Shown here one piece after another: positions 36,501-45,670 of a stretch of 64,000 nt of DNA. The stretch comes from Clostridia bacterium (lineage in GTDB: Bacteria > Bacillota > Clostridia > Oscillospirales > CAG-382). The notes beneath the pieces were generated by a model. The model searched no databases. It saw nothing but the letters and a program-made list of their open reading frames with translations, and was not told the origin of the DNA. Made by a program: the position numbers and the translations under genes. Position 1 is the stretch's first letter. Each line of letters opens with the position of its first letter. Where the stretch lies: the NCBI GenBank assembly GCA_017521025.1, contig JAFXEB010000024.1, positions 60,526-124,525 of the forward strand, in the 5' to 3' direction.

Positions 36501-37170
36501 GAAGAAGGCTCCCTCGAGGCTTAATTCCCTTAAGAATCAGATACGCTCTATGGGCAACATCAATGTAAACGCCGTAGAGGAGTATAAGGAGCTTAAGGAG
36601 CGTTATGACTTCTATACGGCGCAAACCGATGATCTTAACAAAACACGCCGCAGTCTTGATAACGCCATAGCCAAGCTGGAGACGAATATGAAGACCGAAT
36701 TCCTGACGACCTTTGAGCAGATCAACAGTGCATTCGGAGAGGTGTTCTCGGAGCTCTTTGGCGGCGGTACTGCAAAGTGTGTGCTCGAAGATGAGCTTAA
36801 CCCTTTGACCTGTGGTATTGAGATAATTATCAGACCTCCCGGAAAGAGCGTAAAGAATATCAATTTGCTGTCGGGGGGCGAGCAGAGCTTTGCGGCTGTT
36901 GCACTTTATCTTGCTTTGCAGAAGATAAATCCTGCGCCGTTCTGCATCTTCGACGAGATAGAGTCGGCGCTGGATGAGGTCAACGTATCCAGACTTTCGG
37001 GTTACATCCGCAGTCATAGTGAAGCCACACAGTTTATAATGATCACCCACCGCCGTGGAACCATGGAGGGGGCAGATGTTATTTACGGTATCACTATGAA
37101 GGAGAAGGGCGTTTCCGATTATATTAAGCTTGATATCAAAGCTCTTGAGCAAAACTCAGACTATGAATAA
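33595..37170 (+). CDS. smc: Chromosome segregation protein SMC
   Basis: Condensin subunit for chromosome organisation. TTG at 33595 (MKLIGLEMQGFKSFPDK) is preferred over an upstream TTG at 33574 because the GAGG ribosome site lies between them and the protein then starts as SMC proteins usually do. Length 1191 residues, typical. Walker A GPNGSGKSN is near residue 32. Two long coiled coils surround a hinge (about residues 515-670), and the C-terminal head has the ABC signature LSGGEQSFAAVAL and Walker B CIFDEIESALD. It follows rnc and the Elp3-like gene and precedes ftsY, the standard order. Confidence 0.97.
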   Translation: MKLIGLEMQGFKSFPDKTRINFDKGVTAVIGPNGSGKSNISDAVRWVLGEMSMKSLRGSRMEDVIFSGSDKRTPANYATVSLFLDPEDESDEEIIVTRKYFRSGESEYYLNKKQVRLKDVYEAFYDTGIGREGYSVIGQGKIAEVLSQKGDERRSIFEEAAGISKFRYQKLEAERKLAAAEANLLRVTDLMGEIGSRLGPLEKEAENAKKFLTLSEEKKGLEISLWLDRIDKVREELSRMEELVAGATQSLTAADERIAAIEEGADRLYISGNEIGKRISEEEKKISEIGLLISAADGKKALKANDIAHFEKLISDARAEKENSAAEKKRLEDGIGAAEEACLEAEELVAKVKEAYAISAGDYTAKKNEYTAKNIARNDTQRAYTVALEKRSAIATAFAAVKANLENAKKNAATSAEEISGFKARIAELGEKHEGLKAELAAAEKLLSVAENDYKAATDEVAEAEKALAERKNKNNELSLAISSYKQQRENLMRMEALLEGYSESVKNVIKAAKEGKILCRNKRAVLHGTVSSVLNTDEKYVVALETALAAAVQFIIVDDEEDAKACIRYLKETGGGRASFLPISTVKGPKADVRKIESISGYIGIGSDLCKYDDKYTDIFTKLLGETVVASDIDSAAVIAKACGYRLRVVTLDGQVIHQGGSFTGGSAAKRVGILTRSIDIERLSGIIADKECKYKTALEKEDALREKKEELVSVAESASVKVAVAKSKRDSFLNAASVEGMRLEEEKRRYKLFSESSDDITKELLSLSAEADSKSKELAEAEGEAERLSAELADAVKAAEDAERTANTASEELNKLRFDVVEKENALARLKEKRASISERCRNIALRIRECELSIQNAEAQIAARKAEIEEIQREEIEYAEQRAAIQKVIEDLIAGREENEKKATELRQKLKEAQSAKEEAFRYHTTLESRRSLLTGEYEEVSSKLWDEYELTYSTAMQFRLPPENMKKAPSRLNSLKNQIRSMGNINVNAVEEYKELKERYDFYTAQTDDLNKTRRSLDNAIAKLETNMKTEFLTTFEQINSAFGEVFSELFGGGTAKCVLEDELNPLTCGIEIIIRPPGKSVKNINLLSGGEQSFAAVALYLALQKINPAPFCIFDEIESALDEVNVSRLSGYIRSHSEATQFIMITHRRGTMEGADVIYGITMKEKGVSDYIKLDIKALEQNSDYE

Positions 37171-37181
37171 AGGAGATAATT

Positions 37182-38090
37182 ATGGGTTTTTTTGAAAAAC
37201 TTAAAAGCGGCTTGAAGAAGACCAAGGACGCTCTTACGAGTAAGCTTGACGGATTGTTTTCTTCTTACGATAAAATAGACGACGATTTTTATGACGAGCT
37301 TATGGATGTGCTTATTACTGCCGATCTTGGCGTTGGCACCTCTGATTATGTTACCGAAAGGCTAAGGGCTGATGTCAAGACTATGAAGCTAAAGACCGGA
37401 ACCGAGGCGAGAGAGCAGCTTATGCGTATTCTTGCGGAAACGGTTGGTGACGGCGGAGAGCTTAATATCTCCACAAGCCCCTCGGTGATTCTTGTTGTCG
37501 GAGTAAACGGTGTAGGCAAAACAACATCCATCGGAAAGATCGCTCTCAACCTAAAGAAAAACGGAAAAAAGGTTATGCTGGCTGCCGCCGATACCTTCAG
37601 AGCTGCCGCAATAGAGCAGCTTGAGGTGTGGGCACAGCGTGACGGTGTAGCTTTGGTAAAGCAGAGCGAGGGGGCAGACCCCGCCGCTGTAGTGTATGAT
37701 GCTATAAGCGCTGCTAAGAAACAGGGCGTTGATGTTTTGATAGTTGATACCGCAGGCAGGCTTCATAACAAAAAGAATCTCATCGACGAGCTTGCAAAGA
37801 TAAACAGGGTCATTGAGCGAGAGCTTTCAGGCTGCTCTAAAGAGACTCTGCTGGTGCTTGATGCCGTTACGGGACAAAACGCATTGCTACAGGCAAAGGA
37901 GTTTGCAAAGGTAGCAGACGTTACGGGTATAGTGCTTACCAAGCTTGACGGCACTGCAAAGGGCGGTATAGTGCTTGCTATCAAGCGTGAGCTTGGCATA
38001 CCCGTTAAGTATATCGGGGTAGGAGAGGGCGCAGAGGACCTTCAGCCCTTCAACGGTCAGGAATTTGTAAAGGCAATGTTCGAGCAATGA
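37182..38090 (+). CDS. ftsY: Signal recognition particle receptor FtsY
   Basis: GTPase receptor for SRP at the membrane. The 302-residue protein has a short basic N-terminus (FFEKLKSGLKKTKDAL) and NG domain motifs G1 GVNGVGKTT (about residue 108), DTFRAAAIEQLE, DTAGRLHNKKNL and TKLDGTAKGG. The long acidic A-domain of E. coli is absent, as in Gram-positives. AAAGGAGATAATT precedes the ATG. It overlaps rdgB by four bases. Confidence 0.96.
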   Translation: MGFFEKLKSGLKKTKDALTSKLDGLFSSYDKIDDDFYDELMDVLITADLGVGTSDYVTERLRADVKTMKLKTGTEAREQLMRILAETVGDGGELNISTSPSVILVVGVNGVGKTTSIGKIALNLKKNGKKVMLAAADTFRAAAIEQLEVWAQRDGVALVKQSEGADPAAVVYDAISAAKKQGVDVLIVDTAGRLHNKKNLIDELAKINRVIERELSGCSKETLLVLDAVTGQNALLQAKEFAKVADVTGIVLTKLDGTAKGGIVLAIKRELGIPVKYIGVGEGAEDLQPFNGQEFVKAMFEQ

Positions 38091-38713
38091 GAACGATAGT
38101 AATAGCTTCAAACAACCAAAAGAAATTGGCAGAGTTTAAGCACATATTCGATAGCAATGAGTATAGGATACTTTCGCTTAAGGACGTTGGCTTTGTCGGA
38201 GATATTGAGGAAAATGCCGATACCTTCGAGGGGAACTCTCTGATAAAAGCGCTTGCAGTCAGTGAGTTTACCGGCTATACAGCAATAGCGGATGACAGCG
38301 GTCTTGAGGTGGATGCCCTAGGTGGTGCACCGGGTGTTTATTCTGCCCGTTATGCAGGCGAGGGCGCAAGCTCCAAACAGCTTATCGAGAAACTGCTTTA
38401 TGAAATGTCAGAGGTAGAGGACGATAATCGCACTGCACGCTTTGTGTCTGTTATGTGCGCAGTATTTCCTAACGGAGAGCGGCTTTTTGCCAGAGGTGAA
38501 TGTGAGGGCATGATCCTCCGTCGGGAGGCAGGAGACAATGATTTCGGATACGACCCTGTGTTTTTCTATAAGCCTTACGGTAAATCCTTTGCAGAGATGA
38601 CTGCGGAGGAAAAGAATTCTATAAGCCATAGGGCTCGTGCGACCTTCGCTTTGCTGGAGCAATTAAAGGATGTGCCCGAAGGGTATTTTGAGTCCCCCGT
38701 TTCGAAGGCTTAA
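38087..38713 (+). CDS. rdgB: XTP/dITP diphosphatase (non-canonical purine NTPase)
   Basis: Removes XTP, ITP and dITP from the nucleotide pool. The 208-residue HAM1-family protein has IASNNQKKLAEFKHIF at the N-terminus, ADDSGLEVDALGGAPGVYSA in the substrate site, FGYDPVFF and MTAEEKNSISHRARA. ATG overlaps the ftsY stop (ATGA). It is a standalone small enzyme in a housekeeping operon; nothing unusual. Confidence 0.95.
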   Translation: MRTIVIASNNQKKLAEFKHIFDSNEYRILSLKDVGFVGDIEENADTFEGNSLIKALAVSEFTGYTAIADDSGLEVDALGGAPGVYSARYAGEGASSKQLIEKLLYEMSEVEDDNRTARFVSVMCAVFPNGERLFARGECEGMILRREAGDNDFGYDPVFFYKPYGKSFAEMTAEEKNSISHRARATFALLEQLKDVPEGYFESPVSKA

Positions 38714-38769
38714 TGCTCTGCGTAATTAACCTGTTTTTTTAAGTATAAATTCAGTCAGGAGGAAAGTGT

Positions 38770-39630
38770 ATGACCAAGCTAAAGGAATTATGGAGCAGTT
38801 TGGTAGAGATGCTTGACTCGGTGGAATTTTCTCCGGTCAAGGATATAATAGATATACTGCTTGTTACGGCAATTATTTATATGACCTTCAAGTTCCTGAG
38901 AGACAGGCGTGCCAGCAAGCTTGCCGCCGGCGTTGTGCTGTTTTTCATTGTATTGCTGTTCAGTGACCTTTTGGGCTTGGATGCGCTTAGCTTTTTGCTC
39001 AAGTCCATATCGCAGGCAGGTCTGGTTGCGCTGATAATCGTATTTCAGCCCGAGCTCAGAAGCGTGCTTGAAAAGGTGGGTACAGGCTCTATCAAAAACA
39101 TAAAGGGTATGTTCGGCGGTACCGATGTCAAGCAGTTGATGGAAGGGATTCAGGAGATACGAAAGGCCGCTGAAAGCCTTGCCGCAACAAAGACAGGCGC
39201 TCTTATGGTCATCGAGGGAGAAACAAAGCTTGGCGACGTTATAAAGACGGGCACGGTTATAGATTCTAAAATAACCTCCATGCTTATCGGCAACATTTTT
39301 TATAACAAGGCGCCTTTGCATGACGGTGCCTTGCTAATCAGAGGAGGCAGGCTATACGCCGCAGGGTGCTTTTTGCCTCTTTCTCAAAATCAGGACATAA
39401 AAAAGGAGCTCGGTACGAGACACCGTGCGGCTATAGGTATGTCTGAGGTGAGCGACGCTATCGTAATTGTTGTTTCAGAAGAAACGGGACTTATCTCGGT
39501 GGCGATAGACGGGCGTTTTGAGCGTGGTCTTTCCGGAGCGGCTCTTGAAAAGCTGCTTGTTGATATGCTGCTTTCGGAAAACGGCGCAAAGAAGAGAAGA
39601 AACAAGGAGGAAGACGATGGAAACCAATAA
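38770..39630 (+). CDS. cdaA: Diadenylate cyclase CdaA
   Basis: Makes c-di-AMP, which controls potassium and cell-wall homeostasis. The 286-residue membrane protein has three N-terminal helices (about residues 20-100, AIIYMTFKFL ... GLVALIIVFQ) and a DAC domain. The DAC motifs are DGALLIRGGRLYAAGC (DGA) and GTRHRAAIGMSE (RHR), followed by VVSEETGLISVA. ATG follows AGGAGGAAAGTG. The next gene is its usual partner cdaR, which overlaps by 14 bases; glmM, often third, is not next to it here. Confidence 0.97.
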   Translation: MTKLKELWSSLVEMLDSVEFSPVKDIIDILLVTAIIYMTFKFLRDRRASKLAAGVVLFFIVLLFSDLLGLDALSFLLKSISQAGLVALIIVFQPELRSVLEKVGTGSIKNIKGMFGGTDVKQLMEGIQEIRKAAESLAATKTGALMVIEGETKLGDVIKTGTVIDSKITSMLIGNIFYNKAPLHDGALLIRGGRLYAAGCFLPLSQNQDIKKELGTRHRAAIGMSEVSDAIVIVVSEETGLISVAIDGRFERGLSGAALEKLLVDMLLSENGAKKRRNKEEDDGNQ

Positions 39631-40957
39631 TAACGTTATGGAAAACGAAATTGAGGTTACCGCTGTACAGAACAAGCGTTGGGTAACTGTTGGGTATATC
39701 GCCGTTGCATTTATATGCGCTATAGCTCTTTGGTTTTACGTTGCCGATTACGATCGCATAATCGAAAAGGAAATCACAAATGTTCCCGTAGCTTTGCTTG
39801 TTCCTTCGGAGGAAACGGGTCTTTCCGTTGAATCGGGAATGGATAATTTCATTACCGTTAAGGTTACCGGTAAAAAAGCGCTTATAAACGAAATGACCGC
39901 AGACGACCTTTATGCCTATGTAGACGCATCCGGTATAAAGGACGAAATAGACGTACAGCTTGACGTGCAGGTAGATGTGCTTGTGGAGGGTGTAAGCGTT
40001 TCCGACGCAAGGGATATCCCCAGCATATCCGTAAGCCTTGTGAAGAATACAATTAAGGATTTTGTTGTTACTCCTGAAATAGTGGGCGGCTCTTGGGATG
40101 CGGCGTTTGATCTTGTGACTCAGTGCCTTACCCCCAGTATCAAGATAACCGGCTCGGCAAGTCAGATAAATAACATTGATGTTGCCGTAGTCAGACTTGA
40201 TGTAGGCGAGATAAACGGTCCAAAGCTGACATACGGTACTATAGAGCTATTGGATTCTGACGGTAATACCATACCTCAGACATATCTGACGCTCAGTGAA
40301 AAGAATATCGAGGTGTATATCAACGTATTTACAGAGAAGGAGCTTGTTCTTGACGTTGCTTTTTCCGGTGGTATTTACGATATAGATACCGCCGGTGCGG
40401 AGGTTAAGTGCTCGCCCGCTTCTGTTACGGTGTACGGCCCCTTGAAAAAGCTCGAGGCTCTGGAGGCGCTCACCATTTACGTTGATGAAAAGAAAATTGA
40501 CGGCGCCACCTATTCTGAAACCATATCACTTCCTGCGCTTAGCGAGGAGATGGTGTACAAAAACGGCGATACAGATGTAGCGGTTACCATAAAACAGAAC
40601 GATATAATGTCAAAATCCGTTGCGGTACGCCTTGATAATATCAATATCGTTAACGTACCGGAGGGTATGCGTGTGGATATCAGCGGGATGAGCGTTAACG
40701 GCGGAGAATACGGTGACGAAGCAAAAATAGTTATACGTGGATACAGAGAAAGTGTACAGACTATAAATGCACTGATGCTTGATATATCGGTGGATTACAC
40801 AGATTATTTTGGCGATACGGAGATGGAATTCAATGACGTAGAGGCTAAGATAGGCTATGTAGATGTACACGGAGTGTTTACTACTGATGTAATTCGCATA
40901 AGCGGTTACGTTAATTTTGAGGAAGGCGACAACAGTTCTGATGAGAGCAGAAGGTAA
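39617..40957 (+). CDS. cdaR: YbbR-domain protein CdaR, regulator of CdaA
   Basis: A 446-residue protein with one TM helix (about residues 20-40, VGYIAVAFICAIALWF) and repeated YbbR domains outside the membrane. Each domain has the strand pattern like SVSLVKNTIKDFVVTPEIVG and VAFSGGIYDIDTAGAEVKCSP. ATG at 39617 is chosen for AAGGAGGAAGACG; it overlaps the cdaA end by 14 bases, so coupling is tight. CdaR binds CdaA and tunes c-di-AMP synthesis in other Firmicutes. Confidence 0.92.
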   Translation: METNNNVMENEIEVTAVQNKRWVTVGYIAVAFICAIALWFYVADYDRIIEKEITNVPVALLVPSEETGLSVESGMDNFITVKVTGKKALINEMTADDLYAYVDASGIKDEIDVQLDVQVDVLVEGVSVSDARDIPSISVSLVKNTIKDFVVTPEIVGGSWDAAFDLVTQCLTPSIKITGSASQINNIDVAVVRLDVGEINGPKLTYGTIELLDSDGNTIPQTYLTLSEKNIEVYINVFTEKELVLDVAFSGGIYDIDTAGAEVKCSPASVTVYGPLKKLEALEALTIYVDEKKIDGATYSETISLPALSEEMVYKNGDTDVAVTIKQNDIMSKSVAVRLDNINIVNVPEGMRVDISGMSVNGGEYGDEAKIVIRGYRESVQTINALMLDISVDYTDYFGDTEMEFNDVEAKIGYVDVHGVFTTDVIRISGYVNFEEGDNSSDESRR

Positions 40958-41339
40958 GGTAGTAGCCGTCAATGGCGATGTTGCCACTGTCAGCGTTATT
41001 CAGCAATCGGCGTGCGCAGGCTGTGGCGCAAGCTGCGCAAACTGCCACAAAAAGGTTGAACATTGCGTTGATGTGGACAATACGATAGGCGCCGTTGTTG
41101 GCGAAGACGTGTGGGTGGAGAGCTCAAGTGCACGTATAGTTGCACTAAGTGTTTTGCTATTTGTTTTGCCCACCGTGGTTGCAGGTGCTTTTTGTGCACT
41201 TATGTGGGGACGAATCGGACAGGCGGTGTTATCGCTTCTTACATTGGCGGTGGCGGCGGTTTGTTTTTCTTGCCTGTATCTTACCGCAGGCAGGAGAATA
41301 GCAAAAAGCAATACGTATACGTTGGTGAAAAAATATTGA
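40941..41339 (+). CDS. RseC/MucC-family (SoxR-reducing) membrane protein
   Basis: About 132 residues. ATG at 40941, overlapping cdaR by 17 bases; an upstream TTG at 40917 is possible. It has the RseC pattern: N-terminal VVAVNGDVATVSV, a Cys cluster CAGCGASCANC (C-x2-C-x3-C-x2-C) and two TM helices (about 63-80 and 88-106). RseC-type proteins act with Rnf/Rsx electron-transfer complexes in reducing SoxR in enterobacteria; in clostridia the role is unknown. No rnf genes are nearby. The call is by pattern; the functional link is weak. Confidence 0.8.
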   Translation: MRAEGKVVAVNGDVATVSVIQQSACAGCGASCANCHKKVEHCVDVDNTIGAVVGEDVWVESSSARIVALSVLLFVLPTVVAGAFCALMWGRIGQAVLSLLTLAVAAVCFSCLYLTAGRRIAKSNTYTLVKKY

Positions 41340-41342
41340 TGA

Positions 41343-43439
41343 TTGGATGAAGATTTAGTGGAAAAACAATGGATTGTTCGAACTGCTGACCCAAATAAAG
41401 CGGCGCTGCTTTCTGAAAAGCTCGGAGTCTCTTTGCTTACGGCTCGCTTGCTGTGCGCCCGTGGGCAGGATACGCCCGAAAAGGCTGTCGGTTTTCTTGG
41501 CAGCAATGATAATTGCAGATACGATCCTTTTTTGTTAAAGGATATGGACAAGGCGGTTGAACGCATTTTAAAGGCGATAAACAATAAAGAGCGTGTGTGC
41601 ATATACGGTGATTATGACGTTGACGGTGTTACCGCAACGACTATACTGTATATATATCTTTGTGCTAAAGGCGTGCCGTGTGATTATTTCATACCGGGCC
41701 GGCTCGAGGATGGCTACGGACTGAACAAGGGCGCTATTTCTGCCCTTGCGGGGAAGACTGATCTCATCATCACTGTTGATACGGGCATAACCGCAGTAGA
41801 AGAGACTGAATACGCAAAGTCTCTTGGGATAGATATGGTGATAACCGACCACCATAGTTGCCGTGAAATACTGCCTGATGCCTGCGCTGTCGTGGATCCC
41901 CACCGTGAGGATTGCCCCTATCCCTTCAAGCAGCTTGCGGGTGTCGGCGTTGTATATAAGCTTCTTTCTGCTATTGAGGGCGATTCTGATGCGATTATAG
42001 AGCGCTTTGGTGATATAATCGCAATCGGTACGATCGCCGATGTTATGCCTATTGTAGATGAAAACAGATACATAACCGCAATGGGTATAAAAAAGCTACA
42101 AATGACAGATAACAAAGGTCTTCGTGCTTTAATGGAGCTTTGCAATATCGGAGGAGCTGATAAGAAGGTTACTTCCGTCAGTGTTGGCTTTTCTATCGCT
42201 CCCAGAATCAATGCCGCAGGCAGGATAAGAAACGCCAAAAGCGCTGTTGAGCTTTTGCTGGCAGAGGATGAGACAATTGCGCTTTCGTTGGCAGAAGAGC
42301 TGTGCACCATAAATAAAGAACGCCAGAGCACTGAGCAAAAGATATATGAAGAGGTTCAAAAACAGCTTGAAAGCGAAAAGAGCAGGTGCGTTTATGTCCT
42401 TCATTCGGACGGCTGGCATCAGGGTGTAATAGGAGTGGTCGCCTCAAGACTTACAGAGCGATACGGCGTACCGTCTATACTTTTCAGCTTTGACGGTGAT
42501 ATTGGCAAGGGCAGTGGGCGCAGCATAAAAGGCTTTTCTATGCTCGATGCCTTGAAGGCGTGCGATGACCTTTTGGAGGAATACGGTGGGCATGAGCTTG
42601 CGGCAGGTCTTACAATACACCGTGATAATCTTGAGGCTTTTGTTACACGGATAAATGAATATGCAGAGGAAAAGGTCAAGAGTGCGAGAGCGTCCTCCTA
42701 TATTGAGGCGGATACCGAGGTTTCGGTTTCGGAGCTTACACTTAAGCATGCTTACGAGATAACGAGGCTTGAGCCTTTTGGCTTGCAAAATCCCGTTCCC
42801 GTGCTGTTTTTGCGTGATGCTGCAATTGTGGATATAACCCCGCTTGCAGGCGGCAAGCACATCAAATTAAGGCTTGAAACAGGCAAGGCAGGAAACCCTA
42901 TCACTGCTATATATTTTAATATGCAGTATAACGAGTTCGCTTACAGAGCAGGTGACAGGTGTGACCTTATGTTTTCTCTCGAGGTAAACGAGTACAGAGG
43001 CATCAGCGAGGCAAAGCTATATATAAAGAGGATAAGGCGCAGTACTGCCGCTGAATCCGAGACTAATGCTCAGCTTTCATATTACACTGCTGCAGTTTCA
43101 AAAGAAAGCAAGGAGCCCTTGCCTAAGACTGCCGTTCCTACTCTTGCTCAGTTCAGGAGCATCTTCAGGCTACTGAAGAGGGAGCTGGGTGACACAAAAA
43201 AGAAGCTGGCGATGAACTATCTTCAGCGTAGACTCAGAGAAACAGAGGATAAAGATGGGATAAGTCTTTGTGCTTTGTATATCATTTGCGATGTCCTTGT
43301 GGAGTCGGGGCTTGCGGAGTGTAGGCTGATAGATAACGGCACGGTTGCTGAAATGAGGCTTTTGCCTTTCAAGGGTAAGATAAATCTTGATAAATCACCG
43401 CTATTGATGAGGATAAAGGCTAACCACGAGTTGTATTAA
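41343..43439 (+). CDS. recJ: Single-stranded-DNA-specific 5'-3' exonuclease RecJ
   Basis: About 698 residues, acting in recombination and mismatch repair. The DHH phosphoesterase core is clear: YGDYDVDGVTATTILY (motif I, about residue 79), ITVDTGITA, ITDHHSC (DHH, about 167) and the DHHA1 motif GGHELAAGLTI (about 418). An OB-type part and a C-terminal extension (AQFRSIFRLLKRELGDTKKK) follow, longer than in E. coli but common in clostridia. The start is uncertain: TTG at 41343 or GTG at 41358, the latter with GGATGAAG before it. Confidence 0.93.
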   Translation: MDEDLVEKQWIVRTADPNKAALLSEKLGVSLLTARLLCARGQDTPEKAVGFLGSNDNCRYDPFLLKDMDKAVERILKAINNKERVCIYGDYDVDGVTATTILYIYLCAKGVPCDYFIPGRLEDGYGLNKGAISALAGKTDLIITVDTGITAVEETEYAKSLGIDMVITDHHSCREILPDACAVVDPHREDCPYPFKQLAGVGVVYKLLSAIEGDSDAIIERFGDIIAIGTIADVMPIVDENRYITAMGIKKLQMTDNKGLRALMELCNIGGADKKVTSVSVGFSIAPRINAAGRIRNAKSAVELLLAEDETIALSLAEELCTINKERQSTEQKIYEEVQKQLESEKSRCVYVLHSDGWHQGVIGVVASRLTERYGVPSILFSFDGDIGKGSGRSIKGFSMLDALKACDDLLEEYGGHELAAGLTIHRDNLEAFVTRINEYAEEKVKSARASSYIEADTEVSVSELTLKHAYEITRLEPFGLQNPVPVLFLRDAAIVDITPLAGGKHIKLRLETGKAGNPITAIYFNMQYNEFAYRAGDRCDLMFSLEVNEYRGISEAKLYIKRIRRSTAAESETNAQLSYYTAAVSKESKEPLPKTAVPTLAQFRSIFRLLKRELGDTKKKLAMNYLQRRLRETEDKDGISLCALYIICDVLVESGLAECRLIDNGTVAEMRLLPFKGKINLDKSPLLMRIKANHELY

Positions 43440-43465
43440 TTAAGAAATGGTAGAGGTGAGTAAAA

Positions 43466-45670
43466 TTGTTACGTAGTATAGAGGAATTACTTGAACTTAT
43501 CAAGGACAAGCCATATCTCAACGCAGACAAGATAAAAGCGGCGTACGATTTTGCCGCCAGGCTCCACGAGGGTCAGCTAAGACGCTCGGGTGAGCCCTAT
43601 ATTACACATCCGCTTTCAGTGGCAGAGGTTGTAGTAGAGCTTCAGCTTGATACAGACTCTGTCTGTGCCGCATTGCTTCATGACACTATAGAAGACTGCT
43701 CAGATAAGGAAGACAATCTGCATCTTAAGATCAAAAAGCTGTTCGGCTCTGACGTTGCAGAGATAGTTGACGGTATTACAAAGCTCGTTCATATAAGCTT
43801 TGACAACAAGGAGCAGGAAAACGTAGAAAACCTACGCAAAATGTTCCTTGCCATGTCAAAGGATCTCAGAGTTATTTTTGTAAAGCTTGCAGACCGTCTG
43901 CACAATATGCGCACCCTTGATTTCAAGAGCGAGGAAAAACAGCGTTCCATTGCTTTGGAGACAATGCATGTTTACGCTCCGCTCGCTCATAGACTTGGTA
44001 TCCAGAAAATCAAGCAAGAGCTGGAGAATCTTTCCCTCCGCTATCTCGATCCCGTGGGATATGAGGAGGTAAAGCGTGATATCGAGAGGCGTTATGGCGA
44101 GAACAAGGATTTTCTGGAGAGAGCCCGTCTGATGGTGGAAGAAAATCTCAGGGCGTACGACATAAAGTATCATCTCGCAGGACGTGTGAAGTCCATCTTC
44201 AGCATCTATAAAAAGATGTTTAATCAGGGCAAAAACTTTGATGAGATATATGATTTTTATGCTATGCGCATAATAGTTGACAGCGAGCTTGACTGTTATG
44301 CGGCACTGGGTACGATACACGAGCAGTTTAAGAGTATTCCGAACCGCTTCAAGGACTATATATCCAATCCAAAGCCTAATATGTACCGTTCTCTGCACAC
44401 CACTGTTATGGGACATGAGGGTATTCCTTTTGAGGTGCAGATAAGAACATGGGATATGCATACCGTTGCTGAATACGGTCTTGCCGCTCACTGGAAGTAC
44501 AAGACAGGCGAGCAGGCAAAAAAGGATATAGATGAAAAGCTTTATTGGATACGCACGCTTATAGAATCCGACCGTGGTCTCAATGATGCGGATGACCTGA
44601 TAGGTCCTCTTAAGGTTGACCTTTTTGAGGACGAGATCTTTGTGTTTACTCCCAAGGGTGATGTGGTCAACCTCCCCAGCGACAGTACTCCCATAGATTT
44701 TGCTTATGCAATACATTCTGCGGTGGGTAACAAGATGGTAGGTGCAAAGATCAACGGCAGTATCGTTCCCATCGACTGTAAGCTACAGACAGGGCAGATA
44801 GTAGAGGTTCTTACCTCTTCGGCGTCAAAGGGCCCCAGCCGAGACTGGCTTAAGATAGTGCGCACCAGTGAGGCACGTAATAAAATAAGGCAGTATTACA
44901 AGAAAGAAAAGCGTACGGAAAACATTGCTCTTGGAAAAATGGAGATAGACCGCGAGCTTAAGCGGTATGGAAAACCTTTCTCCGAGGCTCAGAAGACCGA
45001 GATAGTAACAAATATCGCTGTACGTATAGGACTTAAGGACGCTGACGATCTTTACAACAATATCGGCTATGGCGGTCTCACGGTTTCCAAGATAGCGATG
45101 AAGCTGAGGGATGAGTTTGAGCGTGTCATCAATCCCGAAAGCACAGGCGACGGCACAAAGATGCCGCAGATACAGCGTTCAACAAAGCTGTATTCCGATT
45201 CTCAAAGCGTTATTATTGACAGCGTTGATAATTGCGAGGTTAAATATGCTAAGTGCTGTAGCCCCATTCCCGGTGATACCATCATTGGGTTTATCACAAA
45301 AGGGCACGGTGTTTCAATACACAAATTTGAGTGCCCTAATGCTGTTGCGGGGATGAACGATCCCTTTCAGGCAGACAGGTGGATAGTTGCTTCGTGGAAC
45401 GAAAAGGCTGTATCTCCCGAAAAGCATATAGGCAATTATGATGCAACCATTACGGTATACGCAACGTATTGCAAGACACTGTTGGCAGATATAACCTTAG
45501 CTCTGACGGATATGAACGTTGCTGTCAGCACTATATCTGTTTTCAAAAAAACAGACAATTGTTCTGTTGAGGCTTCGATAAAATGCAGTAATATAGAGCA
45601 TCTGAAGTCCATAATGGCAGGACTTAAACGACTGAAAAACGTAACGGACGTAATAAGAGGTGGCCAATGA
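43466..45670 (+). CDS. rel: Bifunctional (p)ppGpp synthetase/hydrolase
   Basis: Stringent-response enzyme. TTG at 43466 is fixed by GAGGTGAG nine bases before. The 734-residue protein has the HD hydrolase domain (EPYITHPLSVAEVV ... ALLHDTIEDC ... FVKLADRLHNMRTL), the RelA/SpoT synthetase domain (YDFYAMRIIVDS, YRSLHTTVMG, EVQIRTWDMH), a TGS domain (FVFTPKGDVVNLPSDSTPIDFAY) and a C-terminal ACT domain. The HD residues are intact, so it should both make and degrade the alarmone. Overlaps dtd by four bases. Confidence 0.96.
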   Translation: MLRSIEELLELIKDKPYLNADKIKAAYDFAARLHEGQLRRSGEPYITHPLSVAEVVVELQLDTDSVCAALLHDTIEDCSDKEDNLHLKIKKLFGSDVAEIVDGITKLVHISFDNKEQENVENLRKMFLAMSKDLRVIFVKLADRLHNMRTLDFKSEEKQRSIALETMHVYAPLAHRLGIQKIKQELENLSLRYLDPVGYEEVKRDIERRYGENKDFLERARLMVEENLRAYDIKYHLAGRVKSIFSIYKKMFNQGKNFDEIYDFYAMRIIVDSELDCYAALGTIHEQFKSIPNRFKDYISNPKPNMYRSLHTTVMGHEGIPFEVQIRTWDMHTVAEYGLAAHWKYKTGEQAKKDIDEKLYWIRTLIESDRGLNDADDLIGPLKVDLFEDEIFVFTPKGDVVNLPSDSTPIDFAYAIHSAVGNKMVGAKINGSIVPIDCKLQTGQIVEVLTSSASKGPSRDWLKIVRTSEARNKIRQYYKKEKRTENIALGKMEIDRELKRYGKPFSEAQKTEIVTNIAVRIGLKDADDLYNNIGYGGLTVSKIAMKLRDEFERVINPESTGDGTKMPQIQRSTKLYSDSQSVIIDSVDNCEVKYAKCCSPIPGDTIIGFITKGHGVSIHKFECPNAVAGMNDPFQADRWIVASWNEKAVSPEKHIGNYDATITVYATYCKTLLADITLALTDMNVAVSTISVFKKTDNCSVEASIKCSNIEHLKSIMAGLKRLKNVTDVIRGGQ

